From positions 62,001-126,000 of the forward strand of contig JANYDA010000032.1 of assembly GCA_025360005.1 (NCBI GenBank): a DNA stretch of 64,000 nucleotides, in the 5' to 3' direction. Under the pieces are notes generated by a model. That model was given only the letters and a program-made list of their open reading frames with translations. It was not told the DNA's origin and ran no database searches. Of this stretch, positions 8,464-15,945 are shown one piece after another. Made by a program: the position numbers and the translations under genes. How positions within the stretch are numbered: position 1 is the stretch's first letter; every line of letters begins with the position of its first letter. Source of the stretch: Fibrobacteria bacterium (GTDB lineage: Bacteria > Fibrobacterota > Fibrobacteria > UBA11236).

Positions 8464-9543
8464 ATGGCGAACTTATCAATGACATGCGAAGGCCGGCGAA
8501 CGGGAACCTTCGCCTCGTTTCTCTTCGGCGCGGCCTTGGCCCACGCCGGTACCATGGCCGCCGTTCCGCCGGCTACCGGTTCCCGCGACACCAGCGCGAT
8601 AGCGCCCAGCGCGGCCTTCCTGAGTTATTGGAAATCCGGCCTCGCGGAGATCTCCAGTTATGCGATCACGGCGGAGCGATACGGAGAACTCCGCAAGGCC
8701 CAAGGCGTGATGGTTTTCGTTTACGAGGAGATCAATGCGGATACGCGCATCAAGGTGGAGTCGGATAAAACCCCGCCCGGCAAGCGCGTAGCGGTGCTGA
8801 AGCTGAACAATGTTCTCAAGTTCACCACCGGCATCTACGACTACTCGGTGATGACATCCGTCTTCGCGGGATTGTCAGGACCCGGAGTCCATCGGCCCTT
8901 CCAACCCCAGAAGGTTTCCTTCACTTCCCAGGAATGGTGCGGCAGCGTCTTCCACCAGCTGCTGCCGGGTCCCAAGGGATTGAAATCGGAAATCCATTCC
9001 TACTTTGAGGCGGAAGGCGATTCCATCGCCATCCTGCCCTACCCGGTATTGCTTCCCGGCCCGGCGGCCACATCCGCTCCCGGGCGCGCGACATTGCCTG
9101 CGGCCCGCTTCGCGGACGGATCGCGGACACCGTTCTATTATGAGGATGAACTCCCGATCCTGGTCCGGGAATTGGACGGGCCTTTTCTGCGCGAAGGCGA
9201 ATCCATCCGCGTCAACCTGGTGCCTAGCTTATGGGAGCGCCGCAAACGCCATGTTCCCCTGGCTTTCACGGAAGCCATTTTGACCAAGGCGGGCGCGGAG
9301 AACCTGACCGGCAAGGACGGCAGCCGGGCCGCCTGCAAATGGACGTTGGGCCTGGGCGGCTTCGCCATCACCTATCATGTGGAAGCCGTTGCGCCCAGGA
9401 AATTGCTGGCTTGGGAAAACACCCGCGGCGAGAAGGGGGCGCTGATCGCCAGCATCCGCAATGGCTATTGGGAACACAACCACAATAGCGACGCGGCCCT
9501 GCGGAAGAAGCTTGGCTTGGCCTTTGGGGTGGGTCCGGAATGA
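8464..9543 (+). CDS. conserved periplasmic protein related to Bacteroidota proteins often labelled Maf
   Basis: The 359-residue protein has a short N-terminal signal-like segment (ASFLFGAALAHA, about 17-28). The body contains SYWKSGLAEISSYAITAERYG, then VFVYEEI, VAVLKLNNVLKFTTGIYDYSVMTSVF and TSQEWCGSVFHQL. I recognise this order of blocks from Bacteroidota proteins that databases sometimes call septum formation inhibitor Maf. It lacks the nucleotide-pyrophosphatase signature of true Maf, so that name should not be transferred. Its function is unknown. Only 30 bp separates it from the divergent upstream gene, so one of the two starts may be misplaced. Confidence 0.6.
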   Translation: MANLSMTCEGRRTGTFASFLFGAALAHAGTMAAVPPATGSRDTSAIAPSAAFLSYWKSGLAEISSYAITAERYGELRKAQGVMVFVYEEINADTRIKVESDKTPPGKRVAVLKLNNVLKFTTGIYDYSVMTSVFAGLSGPGVHRPFQPQKVSFTSQEWCGSVFHQLLPGPKGLKSEIHSYFEAEGDSIAILPYPVLLPGPAATSAPGRATLPAARFADGSRTPFYYEDELPILVRELDGPFLREGESIRVNLVPSLWERRKRHVPLAFTEAILTKAGAENLTGKDGSRAACKWTLGLGGFAITYHVEAVAPRKLLAWENTRGEKGALIASIRNGYWEHNHNSDAALRKKLGLAFGVGPE

Positions 9544-9562
9544 ACCGTTGCGGAATAGGCGT

Positions 9563-10489
9563 TTAGGCGGCTTCCGGAGTGGTCTCGGGATCCGGGGAGA
9601 TTTCCATCGGCCTCCCGGATCCGGCATCCGGCCCGGTTCCGTCCGTTTGGGCCGCCCCGCTTTCCCGGCCGCGCGACCGTATGTTGGATTTCACCTTTTC
9701 CGGGGAAAGCTCGAACAGTTCCCAGCATAAGGCGTATAGATCCAGGGCCCCGATGGACGCCGGGGCGTATTCGAAAATGCTCAGTCCTTCGCGAGCGGCT
9801 TCCGCCAATTGGATGGTCTGGCGGACGGTTTGTTTCGCGATGCGCCCGGGGAATTCCTCGCCGATTTCCCTGAGGATGTTCTGGTGCAACTGGGTGTTGG
9901 AGCGGTACATGTTGACGACGATCTTGTACAACTGCGCCGTGGCCGTCATCTTATCCAGCATGGGGATCAGATCCTGCAACCCCTGCAAGGCATAGGGCTC
10001 GGCCTGAATGGGGACGATCACTCCCTCCACCGCGAACAGCACCATGCGCGTAAGCCAATTGACGATGGGCGGGCAATCGACCAGGATGAAGTCGTAGTCC
10101 GGGGCCAGCTCCTGGAGGATGAGCTTGAACCGGGCCGGCTCGCGGATGAGGCGCGCGTCCAGGATGGGCAGATCGTCCAGGCTGGTGCTTCCCGCCAGCA
10201 AATCCAGGTTTTCGTAACCCGTGGTGAGGATGGCTTCGTGCGGGGCGCAGCGTTTCAAGAGCACCTGGGAAATATCCGGAAAGCCCGCCGGGACGGCGCT
10301 GCCCGGGGCCGGAGTATCGCCGGGGTTACCTGCGCCCTTGAGCAGATGGCGAGTGAGATTCGCCTGCCCGTCCATGTCCACCAACAGGGTGCGGAACCGG
10401 GAGAAGGCCAGCGCATGGGCGCAGTTCAGGGAGAAGGTGGTCTTGCCCACGCCGCCCTTTTTGGAGAGAAAGCAGAAGGACCTGGTCAT
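9563..10489 (-). CDS. ParA/Soj-type chromosome-partitioning or cargo-positioning ATPase
   Basis: A deviant Walker A (SKKGGVGKTT) follows the start directly, then Walker A' (LLVDMDGQANLT) and Walker B (FILVDCPP). This order identifies the ParA/MinD superfamily. Proteins of this type use ATP-dependent dimerisation on DNA or membrane to segregate chromosomes or place protein clusters. I chose the ATG at 10489 because family members start only a few residues before the KKGG motif; an ATG at 10501 is in frame. No ParB or parS-like gene is visible beside it, so it may be an orphan ParA. The C-terminal 50 residues are low in complexity. It follows murA by 27 bp. Confidence 0.85.
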   Translation of the reverse strand: MTRSFCFLSKKGGVGKTTFSLNCAHALAFSRFRTLLVDMDGQANLTRHLLKGAGNPGDTPAPGSAVPAGFPDISQVLLKRCAPHEAILTTGYENLDLLAGSTSLDDLPILDARLIREPARFKLILQELAPDYDFILVDCPPIVNWLTRMVLFAVEGVIVPIQAEPYALQGLQDLIPMLDKMTATAQLYKIVVNMYRSNTQLHQNILREIGEEFPGRIAKQTVRQTIQLAEAAREGLSIFEYAPASIGALDLYALCWELFELSPEKVKSNIRSRGRESGAAQTDGTGPDAGSGRPMEISPDPETTPEAA

Positions 10490-10516
10490 TGGATTTCCCA
10501 TTTTTCACTTTGCATT
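10490..10516. repeat. heptad-repeat fragment related to the two palindromes in the flagellar operon
   Basis: The 27-bp spacer between murA and the ParA gene reads, on the minus strand, TGCAAAGTGAAAAATGGGA. Its first 13 bases match one arm of the palindrome at 31777-31899 exactly (TGCAAAGTGAAAA). It looks like a remnant of the same repeat family and now forms the leader of the ParA gene. Confidence 0.45.
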
Positions 10517-11830
10517 CTACCCTTCGACTACCGATATCGGCGTTCCCAGCGCCCGGAACTTCTCCACCACCCGGTCGTACCCTCGTTCGATATAATTCAC
10601 CCCGGAGATCTCCGTCTTGCCTTTGGCGAGCACGGCGGCCACCAAGTAGGAAAAACCGGCGCGCAGATCCGGGATCTCGATGTTGGCGCCTTTCAGCGGC
10701 GTGGGGCCCTGGATGATGGCGGAATGCTTGTGGCCGGAATTTCGGAAACGGCAATCGCGGCCGCCCAGGCATTCGTTATAGAGCTGGATCCGCGCGCCCA
10801 TGCGGTTGAGTGTTTCCGCATAACCGAAGCGGTTCTCGTAAACGGTCTCATGGATCACGGACATGCCCTCGGCTTGCGTGAGCAGGATGACCAGGGGTTG
10901 CTGCCAATCGGTCATCAGGCCCGGGTGCACGCCGGTCTCCACCGCGATGGGTTTGAGCTTGGAATTCACGCCGAAGAACCGGATGCCGTCCTCCACCATC
11001 TCGAACTCGCCTCCCGCCTTGCGCAACCAATTGAGGAAGGTGAGCATATGCAATTGATCCGCCCCGCGGATGAGCACGTCCCCGCGCGTGGCGATGGCGG
11101 ACACCGCGAAGGACGCGGCCTCGATCCGGTCGTTGATGACGCGATGCCGGGCGGCATGCAAATGGTCCACGCCCTGGATGATCCAGGTGCGATCGGTTTC
11201 CTGCGTGATGATGGCGCCCATGGATTGCAGGAAGAGCGCCAGGTCCACGATTTCGGGTTCGATGGCGGCGTTGCGGATCTCGGTGGTGCCATGCGCCGTG
11301 GCCGCGGCCATCATCAGGTTTTCCGTGGCTCCCACGCTGGGAAAAGGCAGGGTGATGCGCGCGCCCGCCAGCCGCTTGGATCGGAAATGGTAAGCGCCAT
11401 TCTGGTATTCGATCTTGGCGCCCAACCCGCGTAAGCCCTCCAGATGGAAGTCCACCGGGCGCGGGCCGATATCGCAACCCCCCATCATGGGGATTTCCGC
11501 CTTACCGAAGCGATGCAGGAGCACGCCCGCCAAGAGGATGGGAATCCGGTTCAGGCCGGAATATTCCTGGGGCACCACTTCCGTGGTGAGGTTGGCCGCG
11601 TCGATTTCAAGGATACCCGCTTCCTTGCGATGATCGATCTTGCACCCTATGGAAGTGAGGATTTGTTTGGTGATTTCCACGTCCCCGATTTCCGGAACGT
11701 TGTGGAGAACGGATTTGCCGGGCGCGAGCAAGGCCGCCACCATCTGCTTGGTGACCGCGTTCTTGGCGCCCCGGATGCGGATTTCGCCCTTCAGATAGCG
11801 CCCGCCCTCGATGATGAACTTTTTGGCCAT
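10517..11830 (-). CDS. murA: UDP-N-acetylglucosamine 1-carboxyvinyltransferase MurA
   Basis: MurA transfers enolpyruvyl from PEP to UDP-GlcNAc, the first committed step of peptidoglycan synthesis, in the cytoplasm. At 437 residues it has the usual length plus about 18. The UDP-sugar and PEP contacts are visible: GAKNAV (Lys about 23) and the active-site loop MGGCDIGPRPVD with the catalytic Cys at about 119. Because Cys is kept and not replaced by Asp, the enzyme should be of the fosfomycin-sensitive type. The C-terminal IPDLRAG block, usually near the end, is also present. The ATG at 11830 has only a weak Shine-Dalgarno. A divergent small motility-like gene begins 77 bp away. Confidence 0.96.
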   Translation of the reverse strand: MAKKFIIEGGRYLKGEIRIRGAKNAVTKQMVAALLAPGKSVLHNVPEIGDVEITKQILTSIGCKIDHRKEAGILEIDAANLTTEVVPQEYSGLNRIPILLAGVLLHRFGKAEIPMMGGCDIGPRPVDFHLEGLRGLGAKIEYQNGAYHFRSKRLAGARITLPFPSVGATENLMMAAATAHGTTEIRNAAIEPEIVDLALFLQSMGAIITQETDRTWIIQGVDHLHAARHRVINDRIEAASFAVSAIATRGDVLIRGADQLHMLTFLNWLRKAGGEFEMVEDGIRFFGVNSKLKPIAVETGVHPGLMTDWQQPLVILLTQAEGMSVIHETVYENRFGYAETLNRMGARIQLYNECLGGRDCRFRNSGHKHSAIIQGPTPLKGANIEIPDLRAGFSYLVAAVLAKGKTEISGVNYIERGYDRVVEKFRALGTPISVVEG

Positions 11831-11907
11831 GGCTCAAATGTACAAACTGACCCGCAAAATCCTGCCCCGCTTGCGCCTTCCCCGCGCCACCCTTTATGCT
11901 CGGGAAC

Positions 11908-12081
11908 ATGGATGGAATACCGGCAGTGAGCGGGCCTCAGGGCGCTGATGCGAGTATGGACTTGATCATGCTTAAAAAAACGCAAGACCTCATGAAGCAG
12001 CAGAGCTCCCAGTTGCTGGCGACCCTGCCGCCGCCGCCCAGTCCGGCCGGCGTGGGCGGCCGCATCGACGTCCGGGCCTGA
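11908..12081 (+). CDS. small YjfB-like putative motility protein
   Basis: The 57-residue protein begins MDGIPAVSG, has an amphipathic helix with LKKTQDLMKQQSSQLL, and ends GVGGRIDVRA. The MD start, the K-x-x-Q-D-x-x-K-Q-Q helix and the G-x-x-I-D-x-x-A tail match the pattern of the YjfB-like putative motility family (Pfam YjfB_N). These are short proteins of unknown role found in flagellated bacteria. I chose the ATG at 11908 because family members begin with MD; another ATG at 11896 is in frame. It is divergent from murA and convergent with the GT-C gene, so it stands alone outside the flagellar operon. Confidence 0.6.
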   Translation: MDGIPAVSGPQGADASMDLIMLKKTQDLMKQQSSQLLATLPPPPSPAGVGGRIDVRA

Positions 12082-12096
12082 TCGGCCCGCGTCCTA

Positions 12097-13551
12097 TCAG
12101 CCTATCGTTTCACCGCATCCTTGGGCACGGCCTGGACCGGAGCCGCCCGCTTGTATGCGCGCGCGCGTTTCCAGAACAGCCACGCACCACAGCGCCAGCA
12201 AAGGCAGCAACGGGAATACCTGGCGCGGGATTGCGCATACCAGGGACATCCCCCCCAGGGAAATCAGTGCGAAGACCAAGCAGGCATGGATCCAGGCCGG
12301 AATGGAATGCCTGGCCCGCCAACCGGGAACCGCCAGGATAAGGATCAGGAAAAAAGGGAAAGCATAAACAAAGGCCCGGTTCCCGGTGGAGAGTCCCGCT
12401 TCCGATCCCGGATAATGGGTGTTGGGATAATCGAATACCATCCGGTTCACATTGGCCCGCCAGTTCTTGACGCACTTGCCCGGATGCTCCCGGCAATTGC
12501 GGCGGGCCTCGCTTTTAAAGACGGAATCCTGGGTCACGAAATCCAGCTTCACCGTTTCCCGGATGAAGTCCACATGGTTGGGGAAAAGTTCCGGATGCTC
12601 CAGCACCGCGATCCAATTCAGCCAATCCCCGTAATACTCCTTTTCCGGCAGGGACATATAATAGAGCTGGAAACCGCCGGCATTGCCCCAGAAATTCGCC
12701 TTGCCGGTTTTAGCCCAGGTATGGGCCAGGTAGGGCGAACAAACCAATAAGCCCAGGACGCATATGGCCGCCGCCGTTCCCGCGCTGCGGGCCGTTGCGG
12801 CTCTGCCATCCTTTTTCTCCCGGCCTTGAGGGCCCATCGGTCCGGCTTGCGCGTCTTGCCTACCCGGTTGTCCCGGCTTCCCACCGCGCCGCCCGGCCCA
12901 CAGCCAAGCCAGCATTGCCGGCGCCAAGGCGGCCTCCAGCGCGTAGCCGAAAAAAACCTTGGTCAACGCCAGGTAACCCAGAAGTAACCCTGCCGGAATC
13001 AAATGCCGGCCGCCGCCCACCCGCGCCGCGCGACCGAAATGGTAGGCTGCCGCGCACACCAGGAAAACCGAGAGCGATTCGGTCATGATCATTCCCAAAA
13101 GGGGGCCGTGCAGGAAAAGCAAAGCCGCCAGGGCATAGGCGTAGGCCAGGCTTCGTTTTTCGATACCGGCCACGCGGAGCGCGCCCTGGAAATAAACCAC
13201 CGCCAGGTATAGGAAAACGGCATTGGCCAGGTAGGCAAGCAGCGGAGACAGACCTAAAGCCGCCAAAGGCATGAGGAAGATGGGATAGCCGGGCCCGTTC
13301 CAGAACATCAGCGTTTCCGGCGAAGCGAAATATCCGTGCAGGAGATTTTCCGCGTTCCGCAAATAGCGCCAGCCATCCCCTTCGCCCGGGCCTTTGGCTT
13401 GCGCCACGGCCATGATCGCGAAGAAGGCAAGGAGCGGCAGCAGCTTGAGGGCTTGCCCCCAGGGCGCGGCGGAGGATTGGGTTTGGCGCATGGGGTCCGG
13501 ATAATCTTCCAATTCCTGGACAGCGCTTGTCCACGCCCTGGACGGTCGCAT
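12097..13551 (-). CDS. GT-C-type membrane glycosyltransferase-like protein
   Basis: The 484-residue protein has about nine hydrophobic segments. Between segments one and two is GEGDGWRYLRNAENLL, in the position of the acidic luminal loop of GT-C enzymes of the ArnT/PMT clan that use lipid-linked sugars. A large periplasmic loop follows at about 295-400 (GNAGGFQLYYM and later). A Lys/Gln/Gly-rich cytoplasmic insert lies at about 228-258. The sugar and acceptor are unknown. The start could also be an ATG 60 nt downstream (MRQTQSS), since neither ATG has a strong Shine-Dalgarno. Confidence 0.65.
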   Translation of the reverse strand: MRPSRAWTSAVQELEDYPDPMRQTQSSAAPWGQALKLLPLLAFFAIMAVAQAKGPGEGDGWRYLRNAENLLHGYFASPETLMFWNGPGYPIFLMPLAALGLSPLLAYLANAVFLYLAVVYFQGALRVAGIEKRSLAYAYALAALLFLHGPLLGMIMTESLSVFLVCAAAYHFGRAARVGGGRHLIPAGLLLGYLALTKVFFGYALEAALAPAMLAWLWAGRRGGKPGQPGRQDAQAGPMGPQGREKKDGRAATARSAGTAAAICVLGLLVCSPYLAHTWAKTGKANFWGNAGGFQLYYMSLPEKEYYGDWLNWIAVLEHPELFPNHVDFIRETVKLDFVTQDSVFKSEARRNCREHPGKCVKNWRANVNRMVFDYPNTHYPGSEAGLSTGNRAFVYAFPFFLILILAVPGWRARHSIPAWIHACLVFALISLGGMSLVCAIPRQVFPLLPLLALWCVAVLETRARIQAGGSGPGRAQGCGETIG

Positions 13552-13703
13552 GGGTATTTAACCATCCCTGATGGCGATTTAAGCCGTTTCCCATCCCCTT
13601 TATGGGGATCGCGCTTGGCCCGGGATTTGATTTAAGAGAGCGCAGCTATGCGGATAACCGGGCCGGCCCCCTGGGCGGGAACGGAGTCCGGAAAGGAACC
13701 ACT

Positions 13704-14582
13704 ATGAAAACCTCGCTCACTCTTACCACTCTTACCACTCTTACCTTCCTGCTTTCCTCCTGCATGGTGGTGGACCTGCAATGGGAGCAGGGCAACGGCG
13801 TCGCCGCCACGGAAACCCGCAGCCTGCCGGCCTTTGAACGCGTGGACCTGGAATGCCCCGTGCATGTCATCATCAAGACCGGCCCGTCCTATTCCGCATA
13901 CGTCACTTCCGATGCCAACCTGACGGGTTATTTCCAAACCGACGCCTTCGCCGGAACCTTGACCATCGGTATGGCTTCCGGGATACAGCCTTCCGTGGAA
14001 CCGGAGATCACCATCGTGATGCCGGAGCTCCGCGGGCTCACGCATAACGGCAACGGCTTGGTGGAAATCCGGGAGGACGGGAACTTCCCAACCGTGGATC
14101 TTACCCTGAACGGGAGCGGGAAAATCTTCTACTCGGGAACCGCCGCCACGCTTTCGGCCGCTGTGAACGGATCGGGCGCCATCGAGATGGAGGGCTATGC
14201 CTCATTGCTCAGGGCCGAGGTGCGCGGCAACGGGGAATTGCACGGCGAGAATCTGCTTACCGGCGACGCGGACGTGGCGCTGAGCGGTTCCGGACTCGCC
14301 CTGCTCGACCTGGATTACCAATCCGTATTGAACCTTGATCTGACCGGATCCGGGCAGGTGGAATGGTGGGGATCGCCCTCGCAGTTGAATTACCATTTGG
14401 CCGGCGAGGGCAAGGTGGTGGAGCATCGCGGATTGCCCAAGAAAACCGCCGGTGCCAAAACCGCCGCCGATGCGGGCAAGCTTTCCCGCCGGCAAACGGA
14501 AGGCGGCCTGTCCACGGCGGCCGCGGCTGCCAAGGCCGGCGCGGCCCCGGCTTACGAGATGGTCGCCGCCGGAAAAAGGTAA
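13704..14582 (+). CDS. DUF2807 (GIN-domain) lipoprotein
   Basis: I start the gene at the ATG at 13704, which has AAAGGA about 7 nt upstream; the longer frame would begin at 13602. The signal peptide leads to a lipobox LLSSC-M (Cys about 20). The body is a series of short beta turns rich in GNGL, NGSGK, NGSGA and GSGL/GSGQ. This is the right-handed beta-helix repeat typical of DUF2807, the putative auto-transporter adhesin head or GIN domain. It also begins with the family's RSLPAFERVDLECPVHVII. The last 55 residues are Ala/Lys-rich. It is probably displayed on the periplasmic side of the envelope; no enzymatic role is known for the family. Confidence 0.8.
   Translation: MKTSLTLTTLTTLTFLLSSCMVVDLQWEQGNGVAATETRSLPAFERVDLECPVHVIIKTGPSYSAYVTSDANLTGYFQTDAFAGTLTIGMASGIQPSVEPEITIVMPELRGLTHNGNGLVEIREDGNFPTVDLTLNGSGKIFYSGTAATLSAAVNGSGAIEMEGYASLLRAEVRGNGELHGENLLTGDADVALSGSGLALLDLDYQSVLNLDLTGSGQVEWWGSPSQLNYHLAGEGKVVEHRGLPKKTAGAKTAADAGKLSRRQTEGGLSTAAAAAKAGAAPAYEMVAAGKR
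13719..13745 (+). repeat. three exact 9-bp repeats in the signal peptide
   Basis: ACTCTTACC occurs three times in tandem and encodes the Leu/Thr run of the lipoprotein signal peptide. Unit number changes would stay in frame and only alter the length of the hydrophobic core. Confidence 0.7.
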
Positions 14583-14592
14583 AAGCGCTCCC

Positions 14593-15879
14593 TCATCGCC
14601 CCAAAGCCTGATCCAACCGGGCCAAATCCGGCTCGCCGGGAAATTCCAGCAGCCCCGTGCGGACCACTGCGCGCGCTTGCGGTACCCGCCCAAGATGGGC
14701 CAAAAGCAAAGCCCGTAGGAATACGTAACGTCTACGATACTCCGGGGAGGCTTCCCGACCGCCCTCCGGCTCAAGCCGGGCAAGGGCTTCGGCATACCGC
14801 CCCTTTTCCAAATCCAGTTGCGCCAACGCCATCAGGGCGTAAGGTTCCCCCGGGGAGGATTCCAAGGCGGCCATGGCCAGGCGCCCGGCCTCCAGGGCGA
14901 AGAATTCCGCCAGCGGACCCGGATAATCCAGGCGCGATAGATGCTCATGGGCAGCGGCCAGATGGGCCAACACATGGCCGCGAGGGGACGGGGCCGGCAT
15001 GGCACCGGCGAGCACCTCCGTAAGCCGGTCCATCCTGTGCGCCATCCGATGGGAAGCGGCCACGCGGATCTGGCAACGTCGAGCCATGGCCTCCGCCTCC
15101 ACCGGATGATCCAACGCCCAAAGTACCCGGTCACGCAAATCCGCCGCATCGCCCTTTTCGTACACCAGGAAATCCTTGCCCGGCTCGCCGAAATCCTCCA
15201 ACGAATGCGAGATGCGATCCGTGATGAGCAGGGCCCCGTTTCCCATGGCTTCGAAAAAACGGAAATTGAGATCATCGCCCGCGGATTGGTTCAGGACCAG
15301 GCGCGAGTTCCGGTAAACCGCGTGGCAATCGCCTTGCACGGCATGGATGGGCTGGCCCAGGCTTTTGAGGCCGTTGAGCAATGCGATGCGTTCCGGATTG
15401 AGTGCGGGGTTGAGCGTGCCCACGAAGGAGAGATCGTGTTCCCGCCCATTCCATGGAAGGAAGACGGGCTCGGCCAGGAAGGCGGGCGGTAGCCATTCAA
15501 CCCGATCGCGGAAGCATGCCAGATCCCTTACCCGGTTCTTCTGCACGCAGAAAACCACATCGAAGACGGGCGCATAATGCCGGTGCCACTCCCAATGCAG
15601 ATGGGAGTCGATCGCATACCAGGCCTTGGGAGTGCCCAGGTTTTCCAGGCCCAAATGCGGTAGCGGGCTGGAATCGTCTACCTGGAGGATCCAATCGGGA
15701 CGGAATCCATCATTGAGTCGCTGGATAGCCGCGCGCGCGGAAAGAGGCGTGCGGAGGAAATCGGTTTCCGCGTCCTGCGGATGGTGGCTGGAGCCGGGGA
15801 CCCCCAGCGCCATAACCTCATGGCCCTGCTGCCGGAGAAAGTCCGTCAGCATCTTCGCGCCTAGGGTCAGGATGCGCAT
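14593..15879 (-). CDS. CgeB-type glycosyltransferase fused to TPR-like C-terminus
   Basis: The 428-residue protein opens with a Rossmann-like MRILTLGAKM segment. Its middle contains DLSFVGTLNPALNPERIALL, VYRNSRLVLNQSAGDDLNFRFFEAMGNGALLITD and GKDFLVYE. This series of blocks is typical of CgeB/YkvP-like GT-B glycosyltransferases. After about residue 300 the sequence changes to Ala/Leu-rich helical pairs (ALMALAQLDLEKGRYAEALARL) that look like TPR repeats. The acceptor is unknown. Its neighbours are the CtpA protease upstream and the convergent DUF2807 lipoprotein. The start ATG has no clear Shine-Dalgarno. Confidence 0.75.
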   Translation of the reverse strand: MRILTLGAKMLTDFLRQQGHEVMALGVPGSSHHPQDAETDFLRTPLSARAAIQRLNDGFRPDWILQVDDSSPLPHLGLENLGTPKAWYAIDSHLHWEWHRHYAPVFDVVFCVQKNRVRDLACFRDRVEWLPPAFLAEPVFLPWNGREHDLSFVGTLNPALNPERIALLNGLKSLGQPIHAVQGDCHAVYRNSRLVLNQSAGDDLNFRFFEAMGNGALLITDRISHSLEDFGEPGKDFLVYEKGDAADLRDRVLWALDHPVEAEAMARRCQIRVAASHRMAHRMDRLTEVLAGAMPAPSPRGHVLAHLAAAHEHLSRLDYPGPLAEFFALEAGRLAMAALESSPGEPYALMALAQLDLEKGRYAEALARLEPEGGREASPEYRRRYVFLRALLLAHLGRVPQARAVVRTGLLEFPGEPDLARLDQALGR

Positions 15880-15945
15880 ATTCGGGTTGCCTGTCCGCGA
15901 TGCCGCGGGAGGGGTGACGGGATAAGGGCTATCGGCCTATATCCT

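Noticed and set aside
8464-9543. Septum formation inhibitor Maf
   Set aside because: The Maf nucleotide-pyrophosphatase signature is not present; the name is a common mislabel for this family.
10517-11830. Intrinsic fosfomycin resistance through Cys-to-Asp change in MurA
   Set aside because: The active-site loop keeps Cys (GGCDIG); the Asp is the next residue.
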